Positions 1 to 12,240 of a DNA stretch of 64,000 nt are shown one piece after another (positions within the stretch are counted from its first letter, which is position 1; every line of letters starts with the position of its first letter). The stretch comes from Cunninghamia lanceolata (lineage: Eukaryota > Streptophyta > Pinopsida > Cupressales > Cupressaceae). Under the pieces are notes generated by a model. The model did not search any database, was not told where the DNA came from, and was given only the letters and a program-made list of their open reading frames with translations. The DNA is taken from NCBI GenBank assembly GCA_027924645.1, contig BSBN01001753.1, positions 186,001 to 250,000 of the forward strand. Direction: 5' to 3'. The position numbers and the translations under genes are program-made.

Positions 1-1172
1 AACAATTCACTGCAGTCCTAATTAGGACAGTTATAACAATGGAAGTAGTTGCTGTCTTAAAACTGACAGGGCAGTTTGCTCATGGAAGAACAATTATACA
101 CCTTCCATGGGACCAAACTGCCTCTCTTTCCATTGTATAAACTTGTTAAGACCTTGGACTTGAGGGAGGAGTCTTGAAGGAGTCTTGGAGAAGTCGTTTA
201 AAGGAGGAAACAATAATAAAACTCAGAATTTCTGCATTTTCTGTATAATTGCCCTGTTGCAGTCTGTACCCTGTGTTTGTACGGCCAGGTTGTGAGGGAT
301 TATGATAGTGGCATGAAACTAGAGTGATTTTACTTCCATTTGCATCTTGTTTGACATTTTGAAACAATTCTAGAGTAGAGTAATACGCATTTTCCTAAAA
401 TCTGTTTTAAGAAACCCTTATTTAGGGTTTTGGCAAGAATTATGCATTTTTGGCCATTCCATTGATTTGATTCACTTTTGATCAGTTGAATGGGTTGCAA
501 TAGATCTGTATTAGTATGTTTTGATGAGTTTTTGGCAGGAGATCTGAGGAGGAGGATTTTTCTTTGATAAAACCTAACATCTTCATGTGTTAGGCTATTT
601 CTAAGATGCATAATAAGGAACCATAGATGCATTTTTGGGAACAATAGAGAGTAGGAGAGTAAACCCACAAAATCCCTTGTTTTGGCATGTGTTCTAAGTT
701 CTCAAACCATTGATTAGGTTCTGTGTGTGAATTTAGGGGTAGTTGCTTCACAAATTAGGCCTAATTAGGGCTCTAGGTCATCAGGAGGGGCTATTGATTG
801 AGATATTTCGTCCAAAACAACCTATGCCAAGTTTGGGATATGTGATAGAGGGCCATAATGGGTATCTACTGATTGTCTAAGATTTGTATTTAGAGGTCTG
901 AATTAAAAGTTATTAGGACTGTTGTCATTTTGGAGGGCTACAAGCCATTTTTGGGGGTTTGTGAAGGAAGTACCAATCCTGAGTCTAGTCTGCCTTGGCC
1001 AATGGATGGAATGGGTCCCCTAACATCCCAAAACCAACCTTTCCATGATGATCCATGATTTTGTTTCTGTTTGTCCCACTTTTGTGTAAAGATCTTGGAT
1101 TTTGGGCTTTTGAGTGAAATAGAACCTTGTCTTGTTGGTCTATCTTCTCCTATCCAAAGTGCCTCTACATCA
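1..1172 (+). repeat. 5' LTR of the gag-protease element (left edge may be cut)
   Basis: This stretch aligns base for base with 3721-4886 apart from scattered substitutions and small indels. It ends in CATCA directly before the primer binding site. The two copies differ at several percent of positions by eye, so the insertion is not recent. The true LTR start may lie before base 1, because no clear TG boundary is visible at 3721 in the other copy. Confidence 0.85.
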
Positions 1173-1175
1173 TAG

Positions 1176-1188
1176 TGGTATCAAAGTC
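1176..1188 (+). other. Primer binding site (initiator Met tRNA)
   Basis: TGGTATCAAAGTC lies four bases after the LTR end. It matches the complement of the plant initiator-methionine tRNA 3' end (usual form TGGTATCAGAGC) with small changes, and it fixes the plus orientation of the element. Confidence 0.75.
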
Positions 1189-1262
1189 ATAAAAGGTTTT
1201 GTTGTTGGTGGTATAAGGCCTGGTATATGTTAGCAGAGGAGAGTGAAGGAGAGGCTAGCAAT

Positions 1263-3029
1263 ATGCCTCCGAAGGGGATGACCACCGAAGTGGTCAAGAA
1301 GTTCAAGGAGATGGAAGAGAAGATCAAAAGTGGAGTCAAGGAAGCACTCCAAGAAGAGTTGAAGGCATTGAGGATAGGGAAGAGGATAAATGAAGGTTCA
1401 GATGAAGAGGAAGAGAAAGAGGAAGAAGAACAAGAACAAGAAGAGGTAGAGGTACCGGCTGATCAAAAGCATTTCCTTGAAGCCATCAAGGCAATTGGCA
1501 AGGATTCTTCGGAGGCTCAGATGAAGATTCCTATGTTCAGTGCAAAGATGAATGTTGATGAAGTCATGGAGTGGATTGAGGCTCTAAACAACTACTTTGA
1601 ATACAAAGAAGTTACTGAAAGTAAGAGGGTTAAGTTTGCAAAAACTAAACTTAAAGGTGCTGCCCTTACATGGTGGAATTACACCCAAGGTGAGAGGGTC
1701 AAGAATGGGAAGAGTATGATCTCTTCATGGAGCAGAATGTTGGAGAGGATCAAGTCCCAATTCCTTCCATCAGACTATTAGGTGCAGATCTACAAGAGGA
1801 TGCAAAATCTCAAGCAAAGAGATTTGGATGTGGCTACTTACACCGAGGAGTTTCACAAATACACTCTTCGTTGTGGGTACATGGAGGATGAAAAAGCTAA
1901 AGTAGCAAGGTATCTAAATGGTTTGAGGTTTAATATTCAAGATGAGATAAGTTTATTAACCCCTGAAACCGTGGAAAAATGCTTTCAAGTGGCATTAAGG
2001 GCTGAAGAAAAGTTGAAGAGGAAAGGTGAGCAGCAAAATAGAGGAAGAGGTGGCAGAAATTTCAGAGGTAGGGGCAATTTTGAAGACAGAAATCAGTCCC
2101 AAAGAAGTCAAGAGGAATCTAATTCCCAAGAACAAAGTGGAGAATCAGGTTCAAGAGGAAGATTTGGACGAGGAATAGGTTCAACTACATTCATAGGAAG
2201 GTGCTACAATTGCAATGAAATTGGTCACACAACATTCAAATGTCCAGAAAGGCAAGGTTCACCATTCGGAGGTGATAGGAAGAATGAAAAGAGGGTTCAA
2301 TATATGCAAGAAGAGGAGGTAGATGAAACTGCTAACTCTCCAATTAGGAGTGCAGCCCCAATTCAAGATGGAGAAGCATTGATGCTAAGGAGAACACTCT
2401 TGAAGACATTCAAGGACAAGGAGATGATACAAAGGAGAGCACTTTTCAGGACCAATTGCAAAAGCAAAGGTAAAATATGCAAGGTAGTAATAGATTCTGG
2501 TTCAATAGATAATATGGTGTCTAGGGAAATGGTGGATAAATTGAACCTAGAAAGGATTCCTCATCAAACTCCTTACCAAGCATCTTGGGTAAGTGATAGT
2601 CAATCACTTTTGGTAGATGAATAAGCATATGTTAATTTTGAGATTGGAGAATATAAGGCTAGGGTTTTATGTGACATTTTGCCCATGAATTGTTGTCACC
2701 TACTTTTAGGTAGGCCATGACAATTTGATAGGCAATCATTATATGATGGATATACTAACACATACACCATCAAGAAGGATGGAAGGACTATTGTGATGAC
2801 ACCATTGTAGGAGGATGTTGAAGCAAATAAGGCAGCCAAGGTCATCTTGGTGGGTAAGAAAGAGTTTGTGAAGATAAATGAAGAAGAGACAAGGAAAGTT
2901 GAGGATACCTCAAGGAGTGGGGTTGCCAAAGATCAAAGTTTGAAGGTGGTTTCAGTTTTGAATGATGGAGATCAGATGGTGATGTTTGAGATGGATCAGA
3001 AGAAGGTCAAGCAGCAAGTCTACAAGTAG
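1263..3029 (+). pseudogene. gag: gag-protease polyprotein, broken by stops
   Basis: The likely start is the ATG at 1263 (MPPKGM...), a usual gag beginning; an upstream in-frame ATG lies at 1227. The frame holds an acidic N-terminal part, a retrotransposon gag domain (about 1520-2020; KFAKTKLKGAALTWW is typical of plant gypsy gag), an Arg/Gly-rich stretch, a CCHC knuckle (CYNCNEIGHTTFKC, 2202-2243) and an aspartic protease with the DSGS catalytic motif near 2493. A TAG at 1779-1781 splits gag but the frame continues unchanged. Another stop at 2622-2624, a TGA in place of the Trp of the usual LLGRPW motif and a later TAG break the protease C-terminus. The protein would form the virus-like particle and mature it. 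No polymerase follows. In this copy it is dead. Confidence 0.85.
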
Positions 3030-3720
3030 CCACAAGGTGGTTGGAAAGAAGATGCTATCATAGTAGGGACCATTGTTTGTCCTCTAGAGCCAACAAGAGT
3101 TGAAAGACAATCATATTCTACCATAGCAGCAGTACAAGAAGCATCAACCAAGGTTTTGAATGTAGGTGTTCAGGTAGAGATGACAGTAAGGAAGAATGGC
3201 AAACAAAATATAGGTTTGGTTGCAAGCACTCACTCATGGCAAGGTGTGAGTAGAGTCTACAATGCTAGGCATGAGTTTTTGATTCCATGGAAGCAGGTTG
3301 TAGTCCAAGGATCATGGGGAAGACATGAGACAACAGAGGATAAAGGTGGAGCAAGACAAAGGATCAACTCATGTGGCATGAGTTCTTTTCTAGGTGGGTT
3401 GTATGGTGCAGGAGCGCCTAACACAAGGTGGCCTCCATGAGGCATTCAACTTCATGACTTGTTTGGGTGTTCATTTTTGTCTTGTTGATTCTAATAAGGT
3501 CCTAGAAGACCATTCATGTAATAAGGACTATGTCCAAATATCTATTGCTGTCCTAAGGCATGTAGAGACAATAGTCATGTTTGTAAGCCTTTGTTAAGGC
3601 ATGTAGGGACAATCATACTTTTCATGTTGTAAGTCTTGCAAAAGGCATGTCAAAGTGTTAGGAAGACATGTCAAGTTGTGTCAAAGGTGACCAAATGTTT
3701 TGAAGGCTTCATTAAGCCTA
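3030..3720 (+). other. Non-coding 3' interior of the gag-protease element
   Basis: No conserved domain appears in any frame. This is where reverse transcriptase and integrase would stand in a complete gypsy element. Short repeated words such as AAGGCATGT recur between 3540 and 3680. A purine-rich tract near 3330-3360 could be a displaced polypurine tract, but I cannot place the LTR start firmly. Confidence 0.5.
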
Positions 3721-4886
3721 AACAACTCGCTGCAGTCCTAATTAGGACAGTTGTAACAATGGAAGTAGTTGTTGTCTTAAAACTGATAGGGTAGTTCGCT
3801 CATGGAAGAATAGTTATACACCTTCCATGGGACCAAACTACCTCTCTTTCCATTGTATAAACTTGTTAAGACCTTGGAATTGAGGGAGGAGTCTTGAAGG
3901 AGTCTTGGAGAAGTTGTTTAAAGGAGGAAACAATAATAAAACTCAGAATTTCTACATTTTCTATATAATTGCCCTGTTGCAGTCTGTACCCTGTGTTTGT
4001 ACGGCTAGGTTATGAGGGATTATGATAGTGGCATGAAACTAGAGTGAATTTACTTCCATTTTCATCTAGTTTGACATTTTGAAACAATTCTAGAGTAGAG
4101 TAATAATCGTTTTCCTGAAAACTCTTTTAAGAAACCCGTATCTAGGGTTTTGGCAAGAATTATGCATTTTTGGCCATTCCACTGATTTGATTCAATTTTG
4201 ATCAGTGGAATGGGTTGAAATAGATCTGTATTAGTATGTTTTGATGAGTTTTTGGCAGGAGATCTGAGGAGGAGGAGTTTTCTTTGATAAAACCTAACAT
4301 CTTCATGTGTTAGGCTATTTCTAAGAGGCATAATAAGGAACCATAGATGCATTTTTGGGAACAACAAAGAGGAGAGTAAAACCCACAGAATCCCTTGTTT
4401 TGGCATTTTTTCTAAGTTCTCAAACCATTGATTGGGTTTTGTGTGTGAATTTAGGGGTAGTTGCTTCACAAATTAGGCCTAATTGGGGCTCTAGGTCATC
4501 AGGAGAGGCTATTGATTGAGATATTCCATCCAAAACAACCTATGCCAAGTTTGGGATATGTGATAGAGGGCCATAATGGGTATCTAATGATTGTCTAAGA
4601 TTTGTATTTGGAGGTCTGAGTCAAAAGTTATTAGGATTGTTGTCATTTTGGAGGGCTACAAGCCATTTTTGGGGGTTTGTGAAAGTACCAATCCCGAGTC
4701 TAGTCTTCCTTAGCCAATGGATGGAATGGGTGCCCTAACATCCCAAACCAACCTTTCCATGATGATCCATGAGTTTCTTTCTACCGTTCCCACTTTTGTG
4801 TAAAGATCTTGGATTTTGGGCTTTTGAGTGAAATAGAACCTTGTCTTGTTGGTTTATCTTCTCTTATCCAAAGTGCCTCTACATCA
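3721..4886 (+). repeat. 3' LTR of the gag-protease element
   Basis: Direct repeat of 1-1172, ending CTACATCA at 4886. The flanking DNA from 4887 is the tail of a copia LTR on the opposite strand, showing that this element jumped into that LTR. Confidence 0.85.
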
Positions 4887-4919
4887 ACTTGCAAGGTTAA
4901 TATCACCTTAATCATAACA
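4887..4919 (-). repeat. Remnant of copia 3' LTR
   Basis: Thirty-three bases reading CTTGCAAGGTTAATATCACC onward and ending ATAACA. They match 22283-22312, the far end of the copia 5' LTR. On the minus strand the LTR begins TGTTATGATTAAGG, directly after a purine-rich tract (minus-strand GTGGGAGAAT) that serves as polypurine tract. The rest of this LTR lies to the left of the inserted element, outside the window. Confidence 0.7.
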
Positions 4920-4929
4920 TTCTCCCACT

Positions 4930-7900
4930 TTACATTATACATTTCAAACACATCCATATGAAACATTAAGGCATTAATAAGTATAGGATCTAAGGCCCAT
5001 GGCCTTCCTGCACCAAGAGTACTTTTGCATGCTCATTGGCTTCATGAGGAAATTTGCAACATTTTCTTGAATGTCAACCTTCTGCAACAAGAACTTACCA
5101 TTCTCTACCAGATCTCCCGCCCAAAGTGATATTGGATATAAACATGCTTATATGACAACGGTACATGGGATTCTTAGCTAAATAGGTAGCACTCTAACTA
5201 TCACAACCAATTCTAACAACCATGCAGTCAAAACCAATACTTGGAGAAAGCCTCTATAACCATACCACCTCCTTAGAGGCATGTGTAATAGCCATATACT
5301 CTACTTTGGTGGTGGACAAAGCAACCATGTATTGCCTCTAACTCATCCAACTTAATACGCCAACAAATAGAGAACACACATAGCCACTAGTGGACCTTCG
5401 ACTATCCAAGTCACCTGCCCAATTTGTATCCACAAAGCCTTGTATGTCCAATGACTTATCCACATCATAAGTACGTTGATAACACAAATATTAAGTAGGA
5501 GTCCCTTACAAATATTTGAAAACCCTCTTAACATAAGTCCAATGCTTCTTACCAAGGTTATACATAAACCTACTCAAAACTTCCATTGCTTCGACAATAT
5601 CTGGTTCAGTGCAAACCATTGCATACATCACACTGAACAACACTAGCATAACACACATTAGACATATCCTCAAAATCATCATCTAATTTGGGCCCACATA
5701 TCTAAAGAAAGATTAGTGCTAATAGGAAGTGGAATACTCACAAATTTGCAATCATGCATACTAAATTGCTCCAAAATAGCAGCAACATAATTACTCTAGC
5801 TTAACCAAATCTTTTTGTGTATTCGATCCCCATTGACCTCCATATTAGGAGTGTATTTTGTAGCCCCCAAATCCTTCATATCAAATGTGCCAGAAAGCTA
5901 AGTTTTGAGCTCTCTAATCATGACCTTGTTGTTACCAATAAATATGCCATCCACATACAAGACAATGATTAGAATATGATCATCACTAACTTTAACATAA
6001 ACACAATGATCCTCCTTGCTCCTAACAAAACCCAAACTCAATGCAAACGTATTAAACTTTTAGTATCACATCTTGGGTGACTATTTTAGACCATAGGATG
6101 ACTATTGCAACTTACATACCATATGTTCCTTTCCCTTCACAATAAAACTATTAGGTTGTCACATATAAATCTTCTCAAGATCCCCATGCAGGGAAATGAT
6201 CTTTAACATATATTTGCTCAATCTCAAAATCACAAGTTACAGTAATAGATAATAGGAATTTAATAAAATTTAACTTAGTAACAAGAGATAAGAATTCACC
6301 TTAATCGACTCCCTCTCTAGGAGTAGCCCTTGGCCATCAATGTAGCCTTATACTGCTCCAACCATCCATTTGTTCTAATTTTATTATTATGCATCCACTT
6401 GCAACTAATAGGCTTTCTTCCCTCGGGAAAACTTACAAGATCCCATGTATCACAACTTCCAAGGCCATCATGTCCTCCTACATGGCCTACATCCAAGAAT
6501 CACTATCCTTCGAAGAGAGCCTCCTTGAAAGATCTAGGTTCATCAGCAACATTTAATAAAATAAATACACAATGAAAATCTGGTGGGCTATACCTGTAAA
6601 TTAGATTCCATTATCTCATGGATGTCTAAAAGGTAGGAGGAAGGAGCTCTGCCTGTGCTTCTACATGCACCATCTGTACATCCTTATCTGAACTCTCATT
6701 TGAACCCTTTTCTTCCACTCCATCCTCCAATCCATCACTCTATTCTTCCACATGTGCATCTTCCTACTTCTAGACCTTAGTCTCAAAATGTATTATTTCT
6801 ATCCTTCTTTTTCCTTTGGTTGTTCAGGACTTGAAAAATCTCTAAACTCCCTAATTTAATCACATCTCTAGAATAAATATTTTCTTGGGTTAGTGGATTC
6901 CGAAGATTATAACCTTTTATATTCTCATCATATCCTATGAAGATTCATTTCTAAACTTTTTGATCCAATTTGGATTACTTTTCCTAAGGCACATGAACAT
7001 AAGCCACACAACCGAAGACCCTTAAATGTGAAATAGAAAGATTCTTACTCTTCCACACTTCGTAAGGTGTTTTGTCAACAAGAGCCAAACAAAGATATTT
7101 ATTAATTAAGTAATAAATAGTACTCACAAGGTTTTCCCAAAAGCATTGATCTAGCTACGTACCACTTAACATACTTCTGGCTCTTTCCATTAAGGTTTGG
7201 TTCATCTTTTTTGCAACCCCATTTTGTTATGGTGTGTAGGGGTTTTCTTTTCTCAACCAATTCTTAAATGCTTACACAACTCATCAAATTCCCTAGAACA
7301 ATCTTCACCACCATTATTAGATATCAACACTTTTATCTTATAATTTGTTTACTTTTCACTAAGGCCTTAATTTCCTTAAACTTAGTGAAAATTTTAGATT
7401 TAGCACGTATAAAATATATCTAGGTGTATCTAGAGGTATTATTAATGAATGAAACATAATATCGATATTTTCCAATAGAACCCCCATCCATTGGATCAAA
7501 CAAATCAAAATGAATGATTTCTAATAACCTCTTAACTTTATGACTTCCAGAAGGAAAAGATGATCTATTTTGTTTACCAAACACACACTGTTCACAAAAA
7601 TCAAAATGCTCATTAGAATAAGAAAAACTGTCAACCATGTTTTTGTTAACCAAGATCCTAAGACCTTTTTCTCCAACATGAGCCAGCCTTGGTGCCACAA
7701 CATACATGTATTTTTAGATTTTCTAATTACATTGGTAAAGTTAGAGTTTAGACTAAATAAAGTCCTAACATGAGATCCTTTATCTACCACCAAACTCCTT
7801 CTCACCAAGTTACAACTAGACTTGTCGAATGTCACATGCATTCCATAATCATTCAACTTGGATACAAAAAGTAAGTTTCTCACAAGTCCTGGAATGTACA

Positions 7901-8179
7901 AAACATTATCAAGGAATTTAGTCCTCCCATCATTGGAAAACAACTATACCTTTCCCTTACCAACAATCTAATGGGTAGAGTTGTCACCAAGGAAAACTTC
8001 TCCATGATAAGCCTTGTATGATGAAAACCACTCCTTATGAGGAGCCATATGGTATGAGCAACCTGAAACAATGAGCCAAGCATCATCACTAATAGTGTTA
8101 GTAGGAATAAAAAATCACCACTATCACCATCATTATAAGATTTCTTTGTGGAAGAATCAAAGGATTTTCTTTTCATATT
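4930..8179 (-). pseudogene. pol: copia pol remnant (protease, integrase, RT, RNase H)
   Basis: In minus-strand order: a pre-integrase region with FLDNVLYIPGLVRNL (about 7940-7880) and MLWHQ; an integrase zinc-binding part with FCEQCVFGKQ (about 7600) and the first catalytic Asp in HFDLFDP (about 7510); a second catalytic block where the usual SDNGG reads SNNGG (about 7310); reverse transcriptase around 6900-5850, where the active-site box YVDD reads YVDG (5946-5957); and RNase H around 5400-5170 with RRSTSGYVC and ALSTTKVEYMA, the classic copia signature. Many stops and frame shifts lie between these blocks, so the gene is dead. Loss of catalytic acids in both integrase and reverse transcriptase agrees with long neutral decay. 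Confidence 0.85.
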
Positions 8180-8729
8180 CCTTCTTCATGTGCCCACTCT
8201 TCCCACAATTACAAGACTTCACTCTGCTCTTCCTTGGGGTTTTGGATCAACTTCTTTATTTGGATTTTTCTTTTGATTTATTCTTATTTCCATTAGACCC
8301 ACCTTTATTCTTTGGTCTTCCCTGAACATGTAGGGCATCCTTTGAGCCATCATTCATTAATTTTCTTCTTATCTCCTCTATAAGTAAGGTAGCAATAAGA
8401 TTTCCCATATTTATGTTTGCACCAGCACCACTAATGACAAAAATTAAAATTTCCCAAGTATTAGGTAAAGAGAAAAGTAACAAGATACATTTATCTTCTT
8501 CTTCCGTCTTAATATCTATAGAAATTAGCTGACTCATAATCAATATAAATGCATTCAAATGATCTGAAATAGAATCACCATATTTCATTTTCAAAGAATA
8601 CAAATGGCTTTTGAGGTACAATTTATTGGTTAGACTTTTAGTTTGATAATTATCACCTGTCCTCTTCCATAGATTGTATAAAGTGGTCTCCTCATAGACA
8701 TTTAAGAGGATGAAATTTGCAAGGCACAA
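8180..8729 (-). pseudogene. gag: copia gag (UBN2-type) with damaged zinc knuckle
   Basis: The open stretch 8256-8729 encodes 157 residues with the copia gag pattern: LWKRTGDNYQTKSLTNKLYLKSHLYSLKMK is shared with UBN2-family capsid proteins, followed by a basic, Asn/Lys-rich tail. Just downstream the knuckle reads CNCGKSGHMKKEY: the spacing of the first two Cys and the last Cys is lost. The upstream start is unclear because the reading frame before 8729 is broken. The product would be the capsid protein of the element. It is not expected to be functional. Confidence 0.8.
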
Positions 8730-8989
8730 AAAAATGGGTCCTCATGCCTTTTTTCCAACTTTAACCAATTTTCAGCAAACATTTTAGATGGCTTTGTATC
8801 TTTCTCAACAATTTTCCACTAATCTATTTCTTCTAGGATATCTTCCATCTTCATCTTCCACAACTCATACCTAGTGCCATTGAATTTCTCAATCTCTAAA
8901 CAAAAGGTAGAGGCCCAAAAAATCTCCCACTATAGCCAAAAAACCTTCAACACTTTCCAGAAAGGCACCCCCTTTGTATAGAACTGTTA

Positions 8990-9003
8990 GCTTTGATACC
9001 AAA
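8990..9003 (-). other. copia primer binding site
   Basis: On the minus strand TTTGGTATCAAAGC follows the LTR end TTATCAACA directly. It is an initiator-methionine tRNA match and sets the minus orientation and the LTR boundary at 9004. Confidence 0.8.
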
Positions 9004-9801
9004 TGTTGATAAACAAGGTTAAATTACTACAATAGAAACTTTCCCAAGAGTATGCAAATCTAGAATTTTAATTGCTTAAAAGTGGAAACATAAATCAACA
9101 AATAGAACAAAATTAGCAAACCATAAACTTGCAACACATAACACATAATTTATGTGGAGAAATCCTTTTGGGGAAATAATTCACTAGAAAAAGAGAACAA
9201 ATGTATTGATCTTTAATGGACATGATACAAATATCAACACACCTCCAATTTTGACAACATTCTAACAACACTTGTGTACCTATGAATATATTAAAATTAC
9301 TATCACATACCTTCAATAAATAGGCTAAGAGAGAGGGAAAACCATAAATGGTTTGACCAAAACAATGGATACCAAAACCATATATCTTGCAAAAACCCTA
9401 TGTTCACCTTGGAGAGCATCTTTTGAGAATAATAAACACAATCAATGACTTCATATGGGCATAATCAATGTATCCTCAAATAGCATATGTAACTAAAAAG
9501 ACATCTTTGACTCATAACTCCTTGACAACTCCAATCCTCAAGTGTAGCACTCCATTATGGAAAAGACAACTCATGTGGGTTCCATCCATTATGACAAGAT
9601 TCTCCATTCCTCAATCCTAGCATCTAGAATTAGGAAGCTGCATTTAGTGAGTCTAAAGTCAAATGTAACCACCACTTTAGTGCTCCACCTCCCTCATGAA
9701 TGCATAGAAAACTAACATCAAGAATCCTAGGGGAACATTAAATTCAAATAATCTCTCCAATTACACCCTAGACATTCATGCACACCTTTCAAGAGTGTTG
9801 G
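9004..9801 (-). repeat. copia 5' LTR, first part
   Basis: The LTR starts TGTTGATAAAC on the plus strand next to the primer site and runs to 9801. There the target duplication GTTGG (9797-9801) meets the inserted non-coding element. It resumes at 22258. The combined length is about 850 bp. Confidence 0.75.
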
Positions 9802-10527
9802 TGTCATGTCCCCATATCGATACTTTATAATTGAATCGATTATGTGAATAACATTAAAATCCATATTGTAAACCGAATATATTTACATTAAACAATTGTC
9901 ATATAAATATTTTAATATAATATAATATAGTCATATCAAGATATATTATATTATATAAGTACCAATAAAAAATATAAATAATATTAATATAAAATAAGTA
10001 TAATTACAAATATAAATATTATTATAATTATAATATAATATATTATTATTACATATAAGATATAATATATAAATATAAATATAAATATAAGTATAATATA
10101 TAATATATAATATATAAATATAATTATAAATTATTATAAATGTTATAAATTAAATATCAAAAAGGCTACCTTTATTAAGATGGCAGCTATTCATATAATA
10201 AATAAAGGTAAGCACATATGTTTTAGAGGCAGCAAATATATGCTAACCTCCATCTAAGGCAACGCTTAGTGTAAAGAAACGTTGCAAGTAATATTCTAAG
10301 ACAGTCAGTGATAACTATAAAAAGCAGCGATCACCTTAATAAAACAAATGCCAAACGATTCATATTTTAAGGGGCTACGATTATATTAAAAGGTCATAAC
10401 CTTTCAAAATGATGCCTCCAAGGATATAAATTTAGATAGATCGATGAGGAATAAAAAACCATCTATAGGGATATAAAAATATATATTTTTGAGTTGGAAA
10501 ATATAGAGAGCAGACATAATCTACAAG

Positions 10528-10537
10528 ATATAAATAG
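10528..10537 (+). promoter_or_regulatory. Candidate LTR TATA box
   Basis: GATATAAATA lies about 620 bp before the LTR end and is kept in the right LTR near 21635 as a TTATAAATAG variant. The position suits a U3/R boundary, but no transcript start can be shown from sequence. Confidence 0.4.
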
Positions 10538-10614
10538 GAGAACAAAAAGCAAGTAAGAATATATATATTCAACAACTCAACTTACAATTACAAAATATCT
10601 TCAATTGTCAGCGA

Positions 10615-10815
10615 TCAGCATGAAGCCCCTTGATCCAAGCGGTGAAGTATTGCCAGGTGTAGCATGAAGCCCTTGGGCCTAAGGTAGTGTAGATTAATTG
10701 TTATTAAATGGCTTACATGGTGGGTGACTCTCAAGTGGGTGAAGTATTGTTGGGTGTAGCATGAAGCCCCTTGAGCCAAGTGGTGAAGTATTGTCGGGTC
10801 TAGCATGAAGCCCTT
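10615..10815 (+). repeat. GAAGCCC/GAAGTATT short repeats inside LTR
   Basis: Four copies of CATGAAGCCC (10619, 10663, 10761, 10805) alternate with three copies of GTGAAGTATT. The same arrangement is present at 21725-21920 in the right LTR, so it predates insertion. Confidence 0.7.
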
Positions 10816-11152
10816 GGGCTTACCACAGTAGAGTCTTGTTATCCAACACCCTAATGAATAGATACCCTGTCTGCATAGGGTTAACGGTTAAGTTAGATTA
10901 ACAACCAGGCATGTTGATCACCACTCCCAAAGTATATCATGAGATCTCAATAGGGTAAATAAAGAATGAGGAAAATATACATTGGATATATGTAATTGTT
11001 CATTGTTATTGATTATGTTCATGATGTTACTAACCCTAATTAATAATATTAGTTTTATTATTGATCTATTAATTACTGATGTTCTCTTTAAGAAGCTATA
11101 CTTGTGTGCAAGGTGAAGAAATCTAGAGCTTCCTAAGAGGGGACATTACAAG

Positions 11153-11164
11153 TGGTATAAGAGC
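11153..11164 (+). other. Primer binding site of outer element
   Basis: TGGTATAAGAGC, two bases after the LTR end, is one base from the initiator-Met tRNA complement TGGTATCAGAGC. The following GTCATCCTGCCATCCTGTG is shared with the inner element. Confidence 0.75.
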
Positions 11165-11429
11165 AGTCATCCTGCCATCCTGTGTATCCTACATGTGCCT
11201 TACATGTATTCAAGTGTATACTTTGTGATTTATGTATATTCAAGTGTATTCAAAGGTTTACTTTGTGACTTATGTGTATGCTTTGTAACATATGTTCATG
11301 TGAATACTTTGTGTATTACGTGTATTCACGTGCATGCTTCATACTCATGTGTATACTTGATGATCTTGGGATGGTGGACGGGTCCACGGTGTAGTATGGG
11401 ATGCACCGAATCCCCTTCCCAATTGTTCG

Positions 11430-12240
11430 ACGGTATACTTCATTCGAGTGTACTTGTATTTGAGTGTATACTCTATGACTTGACCATGTATTTGAGTGTA
11501 TACTCTATGACTTTGCAATTGTATTCGAGTGTATACTCTATGACTTTGTAATTGTATTCGAGTATGCACTCTATGACTTGTCTATGTATTCAAGTGTATA
11601 CTCTATGACTTTACAATTGTATTCGAGTGTATACTCTATGACTTTGTAATTGTATTTGAGTGTGTGCTCTATGACTTGACTATGTATTCGAGTGTATACT
11701 CTATGACTTTGCAATTGTATTCGAGTGTATACTCTATGACTTTGTAATTGTATTCAAGTGTGTACTCTATGACTTGACTATGTATTCGAGTGTATACTCT
11801 ATGACTTTGCAATTGTATTCGAGTGTATACTCTATGACTTTGTAATTTTATTTGAGTGTGTACTCTATGACTTGACTATGTATTCGAGTGTATACTCTAT
11901 GACTTTGCAATTGTATTCGAGTGTATACTCTATGACTTTGTAATTGTATTTGAGTGTGTACTCTATGACTTGACTATGTATTTGAGTGTATACTCTATGA
12001 CTTTGCAATTGTATTCGAGTGTATACTCTATGAATTTGTAATTGTATTCAAGTGTGTACTCTATGACTTGACTATGTATTTGAGTGTATACTCTATAACT
12101 TTGTATTTTTATTTGAGTGTATACTCTATGATTGTATTTAAGTGTATACTCTATGACCTTGTATTTATATTTGAGTGCATACTCTATGACTTGTATTTGT
12201 ATTTGAGTGTATGCTCTATGACTTTGTGTATTCAATTGTA
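11430..12240 (+). repeat. 98-bp higher-order tandem array
   Basis: The array is built on GTGTATACTCTATGACTT units of 33, 33 and 32 bp that together form a 98-bp period. The marker GACTTGACTATG or its variants falls at 11477, 11575, 11673, 11771, 11869, 11967 and 12065, exactly 98 bp apart. The units decay into irregular single copies after about 12100. It lies in the interior of the outer element and codes for nothing recognisable. Confidence 0.9.

Larger units (their letters stand above)
1..4886 (+). mobile_element. Non-autonomous gag-protease LTR retrotransposon (TR-GAG-like)
   Basis: Two direct repeats, 1-1172 and 3721-4886, flank an interior with a tRNA primer site just after the left repeat, so this is an LTR retrotransposon on the plus strand. 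The interior is only about 2.5 kb. It encodes a gypsy-type gag with CCHC zinc knuckle and an aspartic protease, then about 0.7 kb of non-coding DNA. I find no reverse transcriptase, RNase H or integrase in any frame. Its gag resembles that of the chromodomain element at 25.7-32.1 kb, so it may have been moved by proteins of such a relative (inference). The left LTR may begin before the window, so the exact 5' edge and target duplication cannot be read. It interrupts the copia LTR at 4887. Confidence 0.8.
9802..11150 (+). repeat. 5' LTR of outer non-coding element
   Basis: 1349 bp, matched by 20866-22252 (1387 bp) with scattered substitutions and several indels in the AT-rich part. Terminal TGTCATGTCCCC and GGGGACATTACA form an imperfect inverted pair. 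It contains a 250-bp A/T-only-like stretch (about 9890-10150), a candidate TATA box and a local GAAGCCC repeat block. Confidence 0.85.

Noticed and set aside
1779..1781. TAG in gag as possible readthrough or recoded stop
   Set aside because: The element carries other stops and a lost Trp further on, and neighbouring elements show the same decay, so simple mutation explains it.
11430..12240. CRISPR-like repeat-spacer pattern
   Set aside because: Units are contiguous and diverged, with no unique spacers of fixed length and no cas genes; the genome is a plant's.
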